From: a virus
Length of the DNA: 26,831 nt
Reading direction: 5' to 3' (one strand)
Virus record (IMG/VR): IMGVR_UViG_3300014820_000010
Coordinates: 1 to 26,831 of that record
Shown one piece after another: positions 7,802 to 14,898 of the stretch. The position numbers were made by a program, and so were the translations under genes. Numbering within the stretch: position 1 is the first letter of the stretch; every line of letters starts with the position of its first letter. Under the pieces are notes generated by a model. It saw only the letters and a program-made list of their open reading frames with translations. It made no database searches and was not told the origin of the DNA.

Positions 7802-10651
7802 ATGGTAAATCGTCAATTATTTACAATGAAATTTAAGTCCACGAGACTAAAAAAATATAAATACGATATAACTATTGATTATCAAGAAGCTTTAGATAAT
7901 AATGAAATAATAGCTTTAGCAGATTCTCAAATACTTAGAACTATAAGAGATGTTATTGCAGATAAAGTAGGTGACTCCAGTAGAGTATTAGATAGAGAAC
8001 TATTAGAAGAGTTTTACCATGAAATTAATGTGATAAGGAGAAAGAAAAGAGATAATTCCGAAGACACTTTAAATAATGTTATGAAAATGAAAGAAATAAA
8101 AGAGAAAATAACTAATATGTGCTTTGTGCCTGAATACATAACTATAGTAATAGAGGATATAAGTCATTATGATTATTTACATGATAATGGATTAATATTA
8201 AATGGAGTGCCTTACTATAGGCTCTCAGTATCAGCAGGACAAGGAAGAGTTTCTACTGTAGTATTCTGTTCAAGTGATATATTAGAAGCTGTGAACAATA
8301 TATTAGATAACGGAAGAGATAAGACCAAAGTATTTTCACCTTCTAAATTCAATGCATATAAAGGTACATATAGTTCAGCAACTAAGCCAGTAACAACACC
8401 TAGATTTTGTGTAGTACCTGATTTTGAATCACCTACTACATTTGATGTTAATTGGGTTACAGAGACAGAAGGAGAGCAGGATGACAAGATTGAAAGGAGA
8501 ACAATAACAAAGAATTTCAACAGATGGGACGGTATGGGAATAATATCACCAAAATTTGCAAAGCAATGGGCAGATGATTTAGATTTAGATTATGTTCCTG
8601 CTGAATTTTGTACACGTCAAAGTTTTCTAAAAGGAATGTTTTGTGTATTTGATTTTCATGAATTTTGTGAGGTTAAGAATAATGGAAATTATAAAACTAA
8701 ATCTGTATTTAAAGATAAAGAAGGCAATGATATAGAAATTGATTTAAGAGATTATGATATGATTGTTACAGAAGGACAGTTTAAACTTTGGAATTCATTT
8801 AATAGTCTAGAGCAATATAAAACCAATTGTGAAACTAATAAGTTAAAATGGGGAGTAGCACTTTGTACAGATAAAGAATTAAAAAACAATCTAAAATACA
8901 ATTATCAATTTTTGCAATCACTAAATATAAAATCAAGCGATGTACCTGAGTTATGTGAAGAATTTATTAATTGGATACAAGGAGTAAATACAGATGACGT
9001 ATGGTATTCATTATTATTCTTAATGGGAGTAAATGTAACAGAAACCTCATTAAAAAATTATTTAAGGGATAGTAAGAACTATTGGGTTAAAAGTTTGATT
9101 ATAAATCATGATTTAATAAATGATAAATACATAAAACAAAAGATATATAATCTAATAAAAGTTAAAATAGATAAAGGGTGTATGGGGAGTATTACACTTA
9201 CGGGTAACAATCAAACACTAGTGTCAGACCCTTATGCAATGATGGAGTATGTGTGTGGCATGGAGGTAAAGGGATTATTAGCACCTAATAAATACTACGC
9301 TAACTATTGGAATAAAAGAGGAGTCAAGGAGATACTAGGAACAAGACCACCATTAACTTATAGGTCAGAATGCTTAAAAATGGAATTAGATAATACTGAA
9401 GAACAAAGATATTGGTATAAACATATGTATGGTGGAATAATAGTAAATATTCATGGTCATGAAACTGATAATTGGGCTGGGAGCGATTTTGATTATGACT
9501 TTTTGTCATCAACTTCCAATAGTGTTATTGTAAATTCAACTTATGAAAATGAATTGCCTATAGTATATGAAGCACCTAAACCAAAGAAAATAATATTTAC
9601 GGAAAATGATTTATTCAATGCAGATAAATTTACATTTGGTTCTATAATAGGGGCTATAACTAATAAGAGTACAACAGGACATGCAATGTTAACTAACCTT
9701 GAGAATATATATGGAATAGAAAGCAGAGAGTATTCGACTGTATTAGACCGTATAAAGATGTGTACTAAATTGCAATCAGCACAAATTGATAAGGCTAAGA
9801 TAGGTAAGGAAGTAAAAGGAATACCTAAAACATGGACAGATAGAAGATATATAGAGAGTTTAGAAATGACTAAAGAAGAAAAAGACTTCTTAAAATCAAT
9901 TATGATGGATAGACATCCATATTTCTTTATACACTTATATCCTGATACAAAAAGAAAATATAAAAAACACATTGAAGGATACAATATATCATGTGAACAT
10001 AAATTTGGAATGAATATTGAGGAATTAATATTAGAAATTAAAGATATTGGAGATAGTGCTGAAACTAAGGAAGAAAAAGAACAATTAAAATATATGAAGG
10101 ATTATCTAGAAGCGTATTACGAGTATATGCCTGTGGTTTATACAGAAAGCGTTATGAATTCTATATGTAGGTACATTGAGAGTGTTGATTTTAAAATTAG
10201 AGAAAAAGTAAGTACTAAATCGATAGATACACATTCAGTACTTATGAGAAATGAAAATATAAAGGATGAAGAATTATATCAAGAGGTGTTAACAGAATTT
10301 AAAGTATTAAAAAGGGAACTAAAGAATAGCAACAACGTAAAGAGTTCAAGTAGAAAACAAAAATACGATGAGACATTATCACAAGAAATTAGTGGAATCT
10401 ATAAGAAATTTCAAGAAGCAATGGATGAAAAGTGTCCTAATACATATGAGCTAGTAGATTATTTAATCAAAATATTTTATATTGAATTCCCAAGTTCAAA
10501 TAAAGATTTATTGTGGAATACATATGGTAAGTTTATATTTAAGAATTTGAAAGATAAGAATCAAAATGCAGTATTATTCCCTTTCCCAAATAAAGAGGGA
10601 GACATAGATTATCTTAATCAAAAATTCTTACTCAAGGAGGTAGAGATTTAA
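7802..10651 (+). CDS. Single-subunit RNA polymerase of the QDE-1/YonO superfamily
   Basis: A 949-aa protein with the signature blocks, in order, of the two-barrel polymerases (eukaryotic RdRP/QDE-1, SPbeta YonO, crAss-like phage gp66). These are LSVSAGQGR (141-149, the S-S-Q-R block), DGMGIISPKFA (243-253, the DGxGxxS block), FCTRQSFLKGMFCVFDF (269-285, the Q/R...KG block of the first barrel) and TRPPL (514-518). Last is the catalytic loop AGSDFDYDF (559-567), whose Asp562, Asp564 and Asp566 would hold the catalytic magnesium. Residues 1-120 and 620-949 are extensions without recognised domains. In phages such enzymes act as DNA-dependent RNA polymerases; RNA-templated synthesis cannot be excluded from sequence. 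GGGGGG stands before ATG 7802. The stop overlaps the next gene's ATG (TAATG), indicating translational coupling. Confidence 0.83.
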   Translation: MVNRQLFTMKFKSTRLKKYKYDITIDYQEALDNNEIIALADSQILRTIRDVIADKVGDSSRVLDRELLEEFYHEINVIRRKKRDNSEDTLNNVMKMKEIKEKITNMCFVPEYITIVIEDISHYDYLHDNGLILNGVPYYRLSVSAGQGRVSTVVFCSSDILEAVNNILDNGRDKTKVFSPSKFNAYKGTYSSATKPVTTPRFCVVPDFESPTTFDVNWVTETEGEQDDKIERRTITKNFNRWDGMGIISPKFAKQWADDLDLDYVPAEFCTRQSFLKGMFCVFDFHEFCEVKNNGNYKTKSVFKDKEGNDIEIDLRDYDMIVTEGQFKLWNSFNSLEQYKTNCETNKLKWGVALCTDKELKNNLKYNYQFLQSLNIKSSDVPELCEEFINWIQGVNTDDVWYSLLFLMGVNVTETSLKNYLRDSKNYWVKSLIINHDLINDKYIKQKIYNLIKVKIDKGCMGSITLTGNNQTLVSDPYAMMEYVCGMEVKGLLAPNKYYANYWNKRGVKEILGTRPPLTYRSECLKMELDNTEEQRYWYKHMYGGIIVNIHGHETDNWAGSDFDYDFLSSTSNSVIVNSTYENELPIVYEAPKPKKIIFTENDLFNADKFTFGSIIGAITNKSTTGHAMLTNLENIYGIESREYSTVLDRIKMCTKLQSAQIDKAKIGKEVKGIPKTWTDRRYIESLEMTKEEKDFLKSIMMDRHPYFFIHLYPDTKRKYKKHIEGYNISCEHKFGMNIEELILEIKDIGDSAETKEEKEQLKYMKDYLEAYYEYMPVVYTESVMNSICRYIESVDFKIREKVSTKSIDTHSVLMRNENIKDEELYQEVLTEFKVLKRELKNSNNVKSSSRKQKYDETLSQEISGIYKKFQEAMDEKCPNTYELVDYLIKIFYIEFPSSNKDLLWNTYGKFIFKNLKDKNQNAVLFPFPNKEGDIDYLNQKFLLKEVEI

Positions 10652-11532
10652 TGAATTTTAAATATAATGAAAAACTATATGGTGAAACAATATGTAATAA
10701 TGGATTTCAAACAGAATACATAAACTCTGAATTGACTATATTGGTTAAATACTTAAAGGAGGTTAAGTCATTTAAGAGAAAGGAGACAGAGACTTTTTTA
10801 TATGAGTTTTGTGAAAAGTATATTGAAGGATTTAATAAGGTAAAATTCTTCAAAGTTATTGATAGAGCAATAGTAAATGGTAGAAAACGAAGTAACAAAT
10901 TAATAGTAATAGATAAAATACCAATATATAAAGAGGAAATAGAAGCAATAGACAATTTAAAAATTGAACATGAATATAAAAAGTTGTTATTAGCTTTCTT
11001 AATTAATAAAAAAATAAGTCTAACTATAAGAAAAATACATGATGAAAGCATAAATACAATGTCAGCTTATTTTGAGGGTAATAAAAAAAGATACACCGAT
11101 ATATTTAAAACTACTAATATAGTTGGAAAATATAAAGTAGAAGATATGATACATAAGTTAGTTGATAATAATATAATAGAATCAGTAATCAATGGAGGAA
11201 TAGTACTAGAATTTCTTTATCCTATATATGATTTAGAAATAGAGTCTTATCAATCTAAAAATTATAAAACTGGTAAAATGGAAGATAAAAAAAAGAAAAT
11301 TATAAATTATAACGTAGATGATTATGAATTGTATGAAGAAATTAGTGATTTTGATAACATAGGATATGTATTTGATTATTATAAAGGCGAAAATGGAATT
11401 AAGAAATGTGAATGTTGTGGGAAATATATTAAACAAAAGAGCAAAAAACCTCCAAAATATTGTGAAATATGTGCTAAGGAAATAAATAGAATCAAGACAT
11501 TAGAGAACAAAAAGAGAAAAAGTTTGATTTAA
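10651..11532 (+). CDS. Zinc-ribbon protein coupled to the RNA polymerase (293 aa)
   Basis: The helical N-terminal 240 residues are unrecognised. The C-terminus carries a four-cysteine ribbon, CECCGKYIKQ and YCEIC, in roughly residues 252-277, followed by a basic tail. The ATG overlaps the polymerase stop by one base, and AAGGAGG is ten bases upstream inside the polymerase gene. Tight coupling suggests a fixed stoichiometry, so an accessory factor (promoter recognition, elongation or template binding) for the polymerase is the simplest guess. This is inference from context only. It is the last gene of the block; a 12-bp hairpin follows at 11650. Confidence 0.75.
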   Translation: MNFKYNEKLYGETICNNGFQTEYINSELTILVKYLKEVKSFKRKETETFLYEFCEKYIEGFNKVKFFKVIDRAIVNGRKRSNKLIVIDKIPIYKEEIEAIDNLKIEHEYKKLLLAFLINKKISLTIRKIHDESINTMSAYFEGNKKRYTDIFKTTNIVGKYKVEDMIHKLVDNNIIESVINGGIVLEFLYPIYDLEIESYQSKNYKTGKMEDKKKKIINYNVDDYELYEEISDFDNIGYVFDYYKGENGIKKCECCGKYIKQKSKKPPKYCEICAKEINRIKTLENKKRKSLI

Positions 11533-11649
11533 TAATTAAATAGAAACACCCCTTAAACACAGTCACACCAACGGTTACAGAGGTTTTATGATGTTACTGT
11601 AAAATTTTCGGTATAAGGTAGGAAATAGTAATATAAAATTACCATTTTT

Positions 11650-11679
11650 AAATGTGCTATAGTAAAGTATAGCACATTT
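11650..11679. terminator. Perfect 12-bp hairpin closing the polymerase block
   Basis: AAATGTGCTATA (11650-11661) and TATAGCACATTT (11668-11679) pair without mismatch around a 6-base loop. The T-tract after it is poor, so termination may be inefficient or the hairpin may be a processing or stability element. Between the stop at 11532 and here, TTACAG/CTGTAA (11575-11602) forms one more weak hairpin. Confidence 0.6.
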
Positions 11680-11689
11680 ATCATAAGGA

Positions 11690-12530
11690 ACAAAATAAAA
11701 AATTAATATTACATAACTATCACATAAAATAGTACGTCATCTATTATTACCATAACTCACGGTGCTTTATGGTAAGCTGAGCATAAGGGAAAAGCTTTCA
11801 AACCCGATGATAAAAATCCTAGAAATTAGCAAGTTTAGGACTAATATAATAATATAAAATATATAGAAAACTATTAGATGAGCAAATTTAAAAAAGGTTT
11901 AATTACCAACTTGAATTATCAAATAAATAATTATAATTCGTTATTTTTATTTATATTGGCTTTTCAAATGAGAAGCTTGGCTGATGAAACTTATAGGAGG
12001 GATAGAATTATAAGTTGAGGTCTTTAATTGGTTTAGTGCAATCCAATGATATCTTACTTGTATGTAGTGTAAACAAGGAAATATAAAAACACCCTATAAT
12101 ATTTAATTACCCAAAGATTCACGAGGATTAAGTATTATAGAATTTAATGTGTTTGAGGAATAGACACCTCGTAAAATGAGTGAATAGGGTATGAAATCCC
12201 AACAAAGAAGAATTATTAAGCCGAAGGGCATAGGAAATTAAAACTATTAATAGTTAGCAAGTAGTAAATCTTAAATGGTTATCGACTTTGAGAGTTAATC
12301 TTGAAGTCTATGTAAAAAGGACGCTTCTCCATTTAAGTAATTATAATTTATAACAAATATGCAATTCACGAGTGGGATTGTGGTAATTTAAAATCTAGAT
12401 ATTTAAAATCGGTGACTCTCAGCCATGTAAATGAGAAACATTAAAGTGTGGTTTCACAATGTACCACAAATAAAACATTGTTGATTCAAATATGGTTTCC
12501 TACTTACCAACAAAATAAATAGTAGGATTA
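11690..12530 (+). ncRNA. Candidate giant structured RNA upstream of tRNA (GOLLD/ROOL-like in size and setting)
   Basis: About 840 bases without a credible ORF but dense in helices. Local hairpins: 11749-11773, 11959-11976 (7 bp, AAAT loop), 11988-12016 (8 bp perfect), 12027-12047, 12057-12077 and 12498-12527 (7 bp perfect). Longer-range helices: 12094-12107/12127-12140 (14 bp, one G-U) and CTTAAATGG 12270-12278/CCATTTAAG 12329-12337. Pseudoknots are possible at TCCTA 11817-11821/TAGGA 11836-11840 with ATTAG 11825-11829/CTAAT 11841-11845. Others involve ACGAGG 12121-12126/CCTCGT 12167-12172, and ACATT 12438-12442/AATGT 12458-12462 interlocked with TGTGGT 12447-12452/ACCACA 12463-12468. GOLLD and ROOL RNAs are of similar length, lie next to tRNAs in phages and are rich in such pairings. 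Identity with either was not shown; 5' and 3' ends are estimates. Confidence 0.6.
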
Positions 12531-12534
12531 ATAT

Positions 12535-12611
12535 GCTCCCTTGGCGTAAATGGATAACGCATCCGACTTGTAATCGGAAGATTTTCAGATCATACCTGAA
12601 AGGGAGCTCCA
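12535..12611 (+). tRNA. tRNA-Thr (anticodon UGU), CCA encoded
   Basis: Full cloverleaf: acceptor GCTCCCT/AGGGAGC, D-arm GCGT/ACGC with GG in the loop, anticodon arm TCCGA/TCGGA with loop CTTGTAA (anticodon TGT), 5-base variable region, T-arm TTCAG/CTGAA, discriminator T and genome-encoded CCA. Total 77 nt. The T-loop reads ATCATAC instead of the usual TTCRANY, so it lacks the normal positions 54 and 58. ACA is a frequent Thr codon in this element, so the tRNA could support its own translation. Confidence 0.9.
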
Positions 12612-12658
12612 ACAGACTCGCCTAACCGAAAAAGGCAATTCATTTTTACTCTCCTTTA

Positions 12659-12681
12659 GGGATAAGCTTCTCACTTATCCC
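12659..12681 (+). terminator. 8-bp hairpin after the tRNA
   Basis: GGGATAAG (12659-12666) and CTTATCCC (12674-12681) pair perfectly around CTTCTCA and are followed by AT-rich sequence without a clean T-run. It probably ends or trims the giant RNA/tRNA transcript. A smaller GCC/GGC hairpin at 12620-12636 lies between tRNA and this stem. Confidence 0.55.
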
Positions 12682-12720
12682 ATTTAAATTTATTATAAGT
12701 AGGAGAAAAATTTATTTGAG

Positions 12721-12808
12721 AATAATATAAAATTAAATAAGTATTTTAGTCGTAAGACTTTAAATAAATAAAAAGGGTAGCGAATCCAAACGCTGAAGGA
12801 GTATTATT
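12721..12808 (+). promoter_or_regulatory. Two-hairpin leader, copy 1
   Basis: A box AATAATATAAAAT (12721-12733) is followed by hairpin TATTT-T-AGTC-gtaa-GACT-TT-AAATA (12742-12766). A second hairpin AGCG/CGCT (12779-12794) ends one base before AAGGAG. The same plan recurs before the next two genes. The ribosome-binding site lies right against the second stem, so translation control or RNA protection is likely. Confidence 0.65.
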
Positions 12809-13231
12809 ATGAATGAAAACACTGAAATTTTAGAAAGAAATATGAAGAATTTAATTGGGAAGGTTGTAGAATTAAGAGAATTTAAAACGGATTATAGTAA
12901 GAAGGTAGAGGATGTTATATCAGATATTGATTTTAGACCTTATAGACGTTTGTTATATACATATCTTAATTTAGCCGATGCATTCTTTAATGTAACATTT
13001 AATAAAAAAGATACTAATCGTGAGAAAGTATTAGGAGAAGTTATTGTTAATATAAACACTGAAATTAGTAGGTTAGATATATTATCTATTGTGCTAATTG
13101 ACCATTTAAGTGATGGAGAAGTTGTTAATGGTGAAACTTTGCATTCTAGTGTATATAGATGTTTTCAAGATATATTAGTTAAATTAATAAATTATGGTGA
13201 AAAATTAAATAGAATTAAAGAACTACAATAA
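12809..13231 (+). CDS. Hypothetical helical protein (140 aa)
   Basis: Unrecognised, almost entirely helical by composition and without cysteines except one near the C-terminus. AAGGAG is seven bases before ATG 12809. First of three consecutive genes (12809, 13310, 14367) that share a two-hairpin leader and so are presumably controlled together with the HU gene. The stop TAA at 13229-13231 overlaps the next AATAATATAAAT box (13227-13238). Confidence 0.75.
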   Translation: MNENTEILERNMKNLIGKVVELREFKTDYSKKVEDVISDIDFRPYRRLLYTYLNLADAFFNVTFNKKDTNREKVLGEVIVNINTEISRLDILSIVLIDHLSDGEVVNGETLHSSVYRCFQDILVKLINYGEKLNRIKELQ

Positions 13232-13309
13232 TATAAATTAGTATTTTAGTCTAAATAAAGACTTTAAATAAATAAGGGTGATGACCAAACATCAAAAGGA
13301 GTAAATATT
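13227..13309 (+). promoter_or_regulatory. Two-hairpin leader, copy 2
   Basis: Box 13227-13238, then TATTT-T-AGTC/GACT-TT-AAATA (13242-13270) with an 8-base loop instead of 4, then GATG/CATC (13280-13293) just before AAAAGGAG. The first stem is identical to copy 1 while the loop and the second stem differ, with pairing preserved. Confidence 0.65.
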
Positions 13310-14248
13310 ATGAACTACATAGAATCGCAAGCTAAAAGAAGTAAAGCAATATTAGGTTTAATCAAGAAATTAGCAAAAAATGAAATTGAAGATAATATAA
13401 ATTCAACAAAATCAAGACAAGATATTTTGGAAGAGGATATTAATGATTTAATGGGTAGGATTAAAAAAGAGAAAGCATTAAAAGAAAATATGTTGACATT
13501 AATTGGTAGTAGTGCATTTGTTGCTATGGGAAGAGCCGTAAATGAAAAAAAAGAAGATAAAAATTATTCTAACTACAGAAAATTAATTGATTTATTATCT
13601 AAATTATATAATACATATAATCAATTAAGCAAAGAAGATAATTTACAATTTCTGAATTCATTAGTTAATGGATTGCAAGAAGAAACTAAGAGTGTTCATG
13701 ATTTAATGAGAGATTCATTGAAATCAGAAAGAGATAACCAATACAGATGTTTAAGTGATGCTTATATAAAATTAATTAATTTAATTGATAATATTAAAAA
13801 GAATAGACCCACATTGAGGACTGTAAAAGAAGTAGTTGAAGAATCTCATGAGGAAACAATTGCTTATCAATTAGATGATTCATTATGTAGTCAAATAGTT
13901 TTAAATGAAGAAGATATTAATAATTCTTTACATGACTATATAGAGAGAAGAATGATTCAAAAATATAATAGATTTTATGATTATCGTGTTAAGAATGATA
14001 AGCCTGATATGGATAAATACACTGAGTTCAAAACAAATGCAAGTGTAACAATCCCATATAAAATTTTAGCTAAAAATAAGTTAAATAGTGTTGATTTTTA
14101 TCTAGAAGAATTATATGAAAATATGCAGGATGATTATGCATTCTTAACAAACGTAAATAAAGTTTATATTAATTTCAATCCATCATATGAATGTATTGAG
14201 GTTATTGTAACATATAAAACATTAGTTAAGAATAGTCAATTAAATTAG
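13310..14248 (+). CDS. Hypothetical protein (312 aa), coiled-coil-rich
   Basis: Unrecognised. Residues 1-60 and 95-160 look like long amphipathic helices rich in lysine and glutamate, typical of coiled coils (for example SRQDILEEDINDLMGRIKKE). The last 100 residues are more globular (KTNASVTIPYKILAKNK, VYINFNPSYECIEVIVTYKT). A structural or scaffold role is possible but unproved. AAAGGAG precedes ATG 13310. Middle gene of the trio with common leaders. Confidence 0.75.
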   Translation: MNYIESQAKRSKAILGLIKKLAKNEIEDNINSTKSRQDILEEDINDLMGRIKKEKALKENMLTLIGSSAFVAMGRAVNEKKEDKNYSNYRKLIDLLSKLYNTYNQLSKEDNLQFLNSLVNGLQEETKSVHDLMRDSLKSERDNQYRCLSDAYIKLINLIDNIKKNRPTLRTVKEVVEESHEETIAYQLDDSLCSQIVLNEEDINNSLHDYIERRMIQKYNRFYDYRVKNDKPDMDKYTEFKTNASVTIPYKILAKNKLNSVDFYLEELYENMQDDYAFLTNVNKVYINFNPSYECIEVIVTYKTLVKNSQLN

Positions 14249-14259
14249 CGTTAAATAAG

Positions 14260-14366
14260 GATTTTAGCTTTGAGAAGAGCTTTAAATAGAATAAAATAAT
14301 GTGTTCACTACAAAAGTGTGAAAATATTAGGCAATATGCCAATATATCAAAAGGAGAAATATTATT
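14260..14366 (+). promoter_or_regulatory. Two-hairpin leader, copy 3 (HU gene)
   Basis: Hairpin ATTT-T-AGCT/AGCT-TT-AAAT (14261-14287) keeps the flanking words ATTTTAG and CTTTAAATA of copies 1 and 2, but the inner stem has changed from AGTC/GACT to AGCT/AGCT, a compensatory change. It is followed by CACT/AGTG (14306-14318) and by ATATT-GGC/GCC-AATAT (14324-14345), five bases before AAAAGGAG. No perfect AATAATATAAA box here, only a related AATAAAATAAT. Confidence 0.6.
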
Positions 14367-14642
14367 ATGAATAAGCAAGAATTGGTAACAACAATCGCAG
14401 AAAAAAGTGGATTAACTAAAAAGGATAGTCAATTAGCATTAGAGGCTTTCGTTGAAACTATAGAACAAACAGTAGCTACAGAATCAGTAGTTATAACTGG
14501 ATTTGGTAAATTTGAAACAATAGATGTTGCTGAGAAATCTGGAGTATGTAAATTACAAGGAACTGAAAAACCATGGACAACTGAAGCATATAAGAAACCC
14601 GTATTTAGAGCAGGAAAAAATCTTAAAGAAATTTGCAAATAA
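14367..14642 (+). CDS. HU-family DNA-binding protein
   Basis: The 91-aa protein begins MNKQELVTTIAEKSGLTKKD, a typical HU start, has the GFGKFE turn at about 50-55 and ends FRAGKNLKEI as expected. The DNA-embracing arm (about 58-76) is diverged, with KSGVCKLQGTEKPWTTEAYKK in place of the usual GRNPxTG...IPA pattern, so DNA bending may differ from host HU. Bends and compacts DNA; phage copies can aid replication or late transcription. Controlled by a two-hairpin leader shared with the two preceding genes. Confidence 0.9.
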   Translation: MNKQELVTTIAEKSGLTKKDSQLALEAFVETIEQTVATESVVITGFGKFETIDVAEKSGVCKLQGTEKPWTTEAYKKPVFRAGKNLKEICK

Positions 14643-14672
14643 AATAATATAAATATAGGAGTGCGTTTATAT

Positions 14673-14846
14673 ATGGAAGATATAGAATTATTCCCTTGTT
14701 ACAGTGTTCCACTAATGAAATTCTTAACACTTAAAAAGAATATAAGATATAAATTAGTGGGATTACATCCTGAGACTAAGAATACTTTTTGGGTATTTAT
14801 TAGAACAGAAAAATTAAATAATGCTTTATCAGAATGGGGTAAATAA
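14673..14846 (+). CDS. Small protein, DUF5659-like (57 aa)
   Basis: The sequence MEDIELFPCYSVPLMKFL... with VGLHPETKNTFWVFIRTEKL resembles the small DUF5659 fold (strand-turn-strand plus helix) common in phages. A similar small protein lies at 24019. ATG 14673 is chosen because AGGAG (14657-14661) is 11 bases upstream. An AATAATATAAAT box (14643-14654) separates it from HU. Its stop codon lies inside the loop of an intrinsic terminator. Function unknown. Confidence 0.65.
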   Translation: MEDIELFPCYSVPLMKFLTLKKNIRYKLVGLHPETKNTFWVFIRTEKLNNALSEWGK

Positions 14847-14861
14847 TCTCCATTCTTTTTT
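14831..14861 (+). terminator. Intrinsic terminator overlapping a stop codon
   Basis: AGAATGGGG (14831-14839) pairs with CTCCATTCT (14848-14856), nine pairs with one G-U, followed by a T-run. It ends the unit containing HU and the DUF5659-like gene, just before the zinc-finger/Vsr-like nuclease gene. Confidence 0.8.
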
Positions 14862-14898
14862 ATTTTAAAAATATATAATTTTAAGGAGTGTGTTATAA

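Noticed and set aside
9541-9984. Minus-strand ORF of 147 codons and other minus-strand ORFs
   Set aside because: They lie opposite well-supported + strand genes, have hydrophobic shadow composition and lack ribosome-binding sites.
11690-12530. Group I or group II intron, tmRNA or RNase P RNA
   Set aside because: I could not find the conserved core words of these RNAs, there is no flanking split gene, and no tag-peptide frame is seen.
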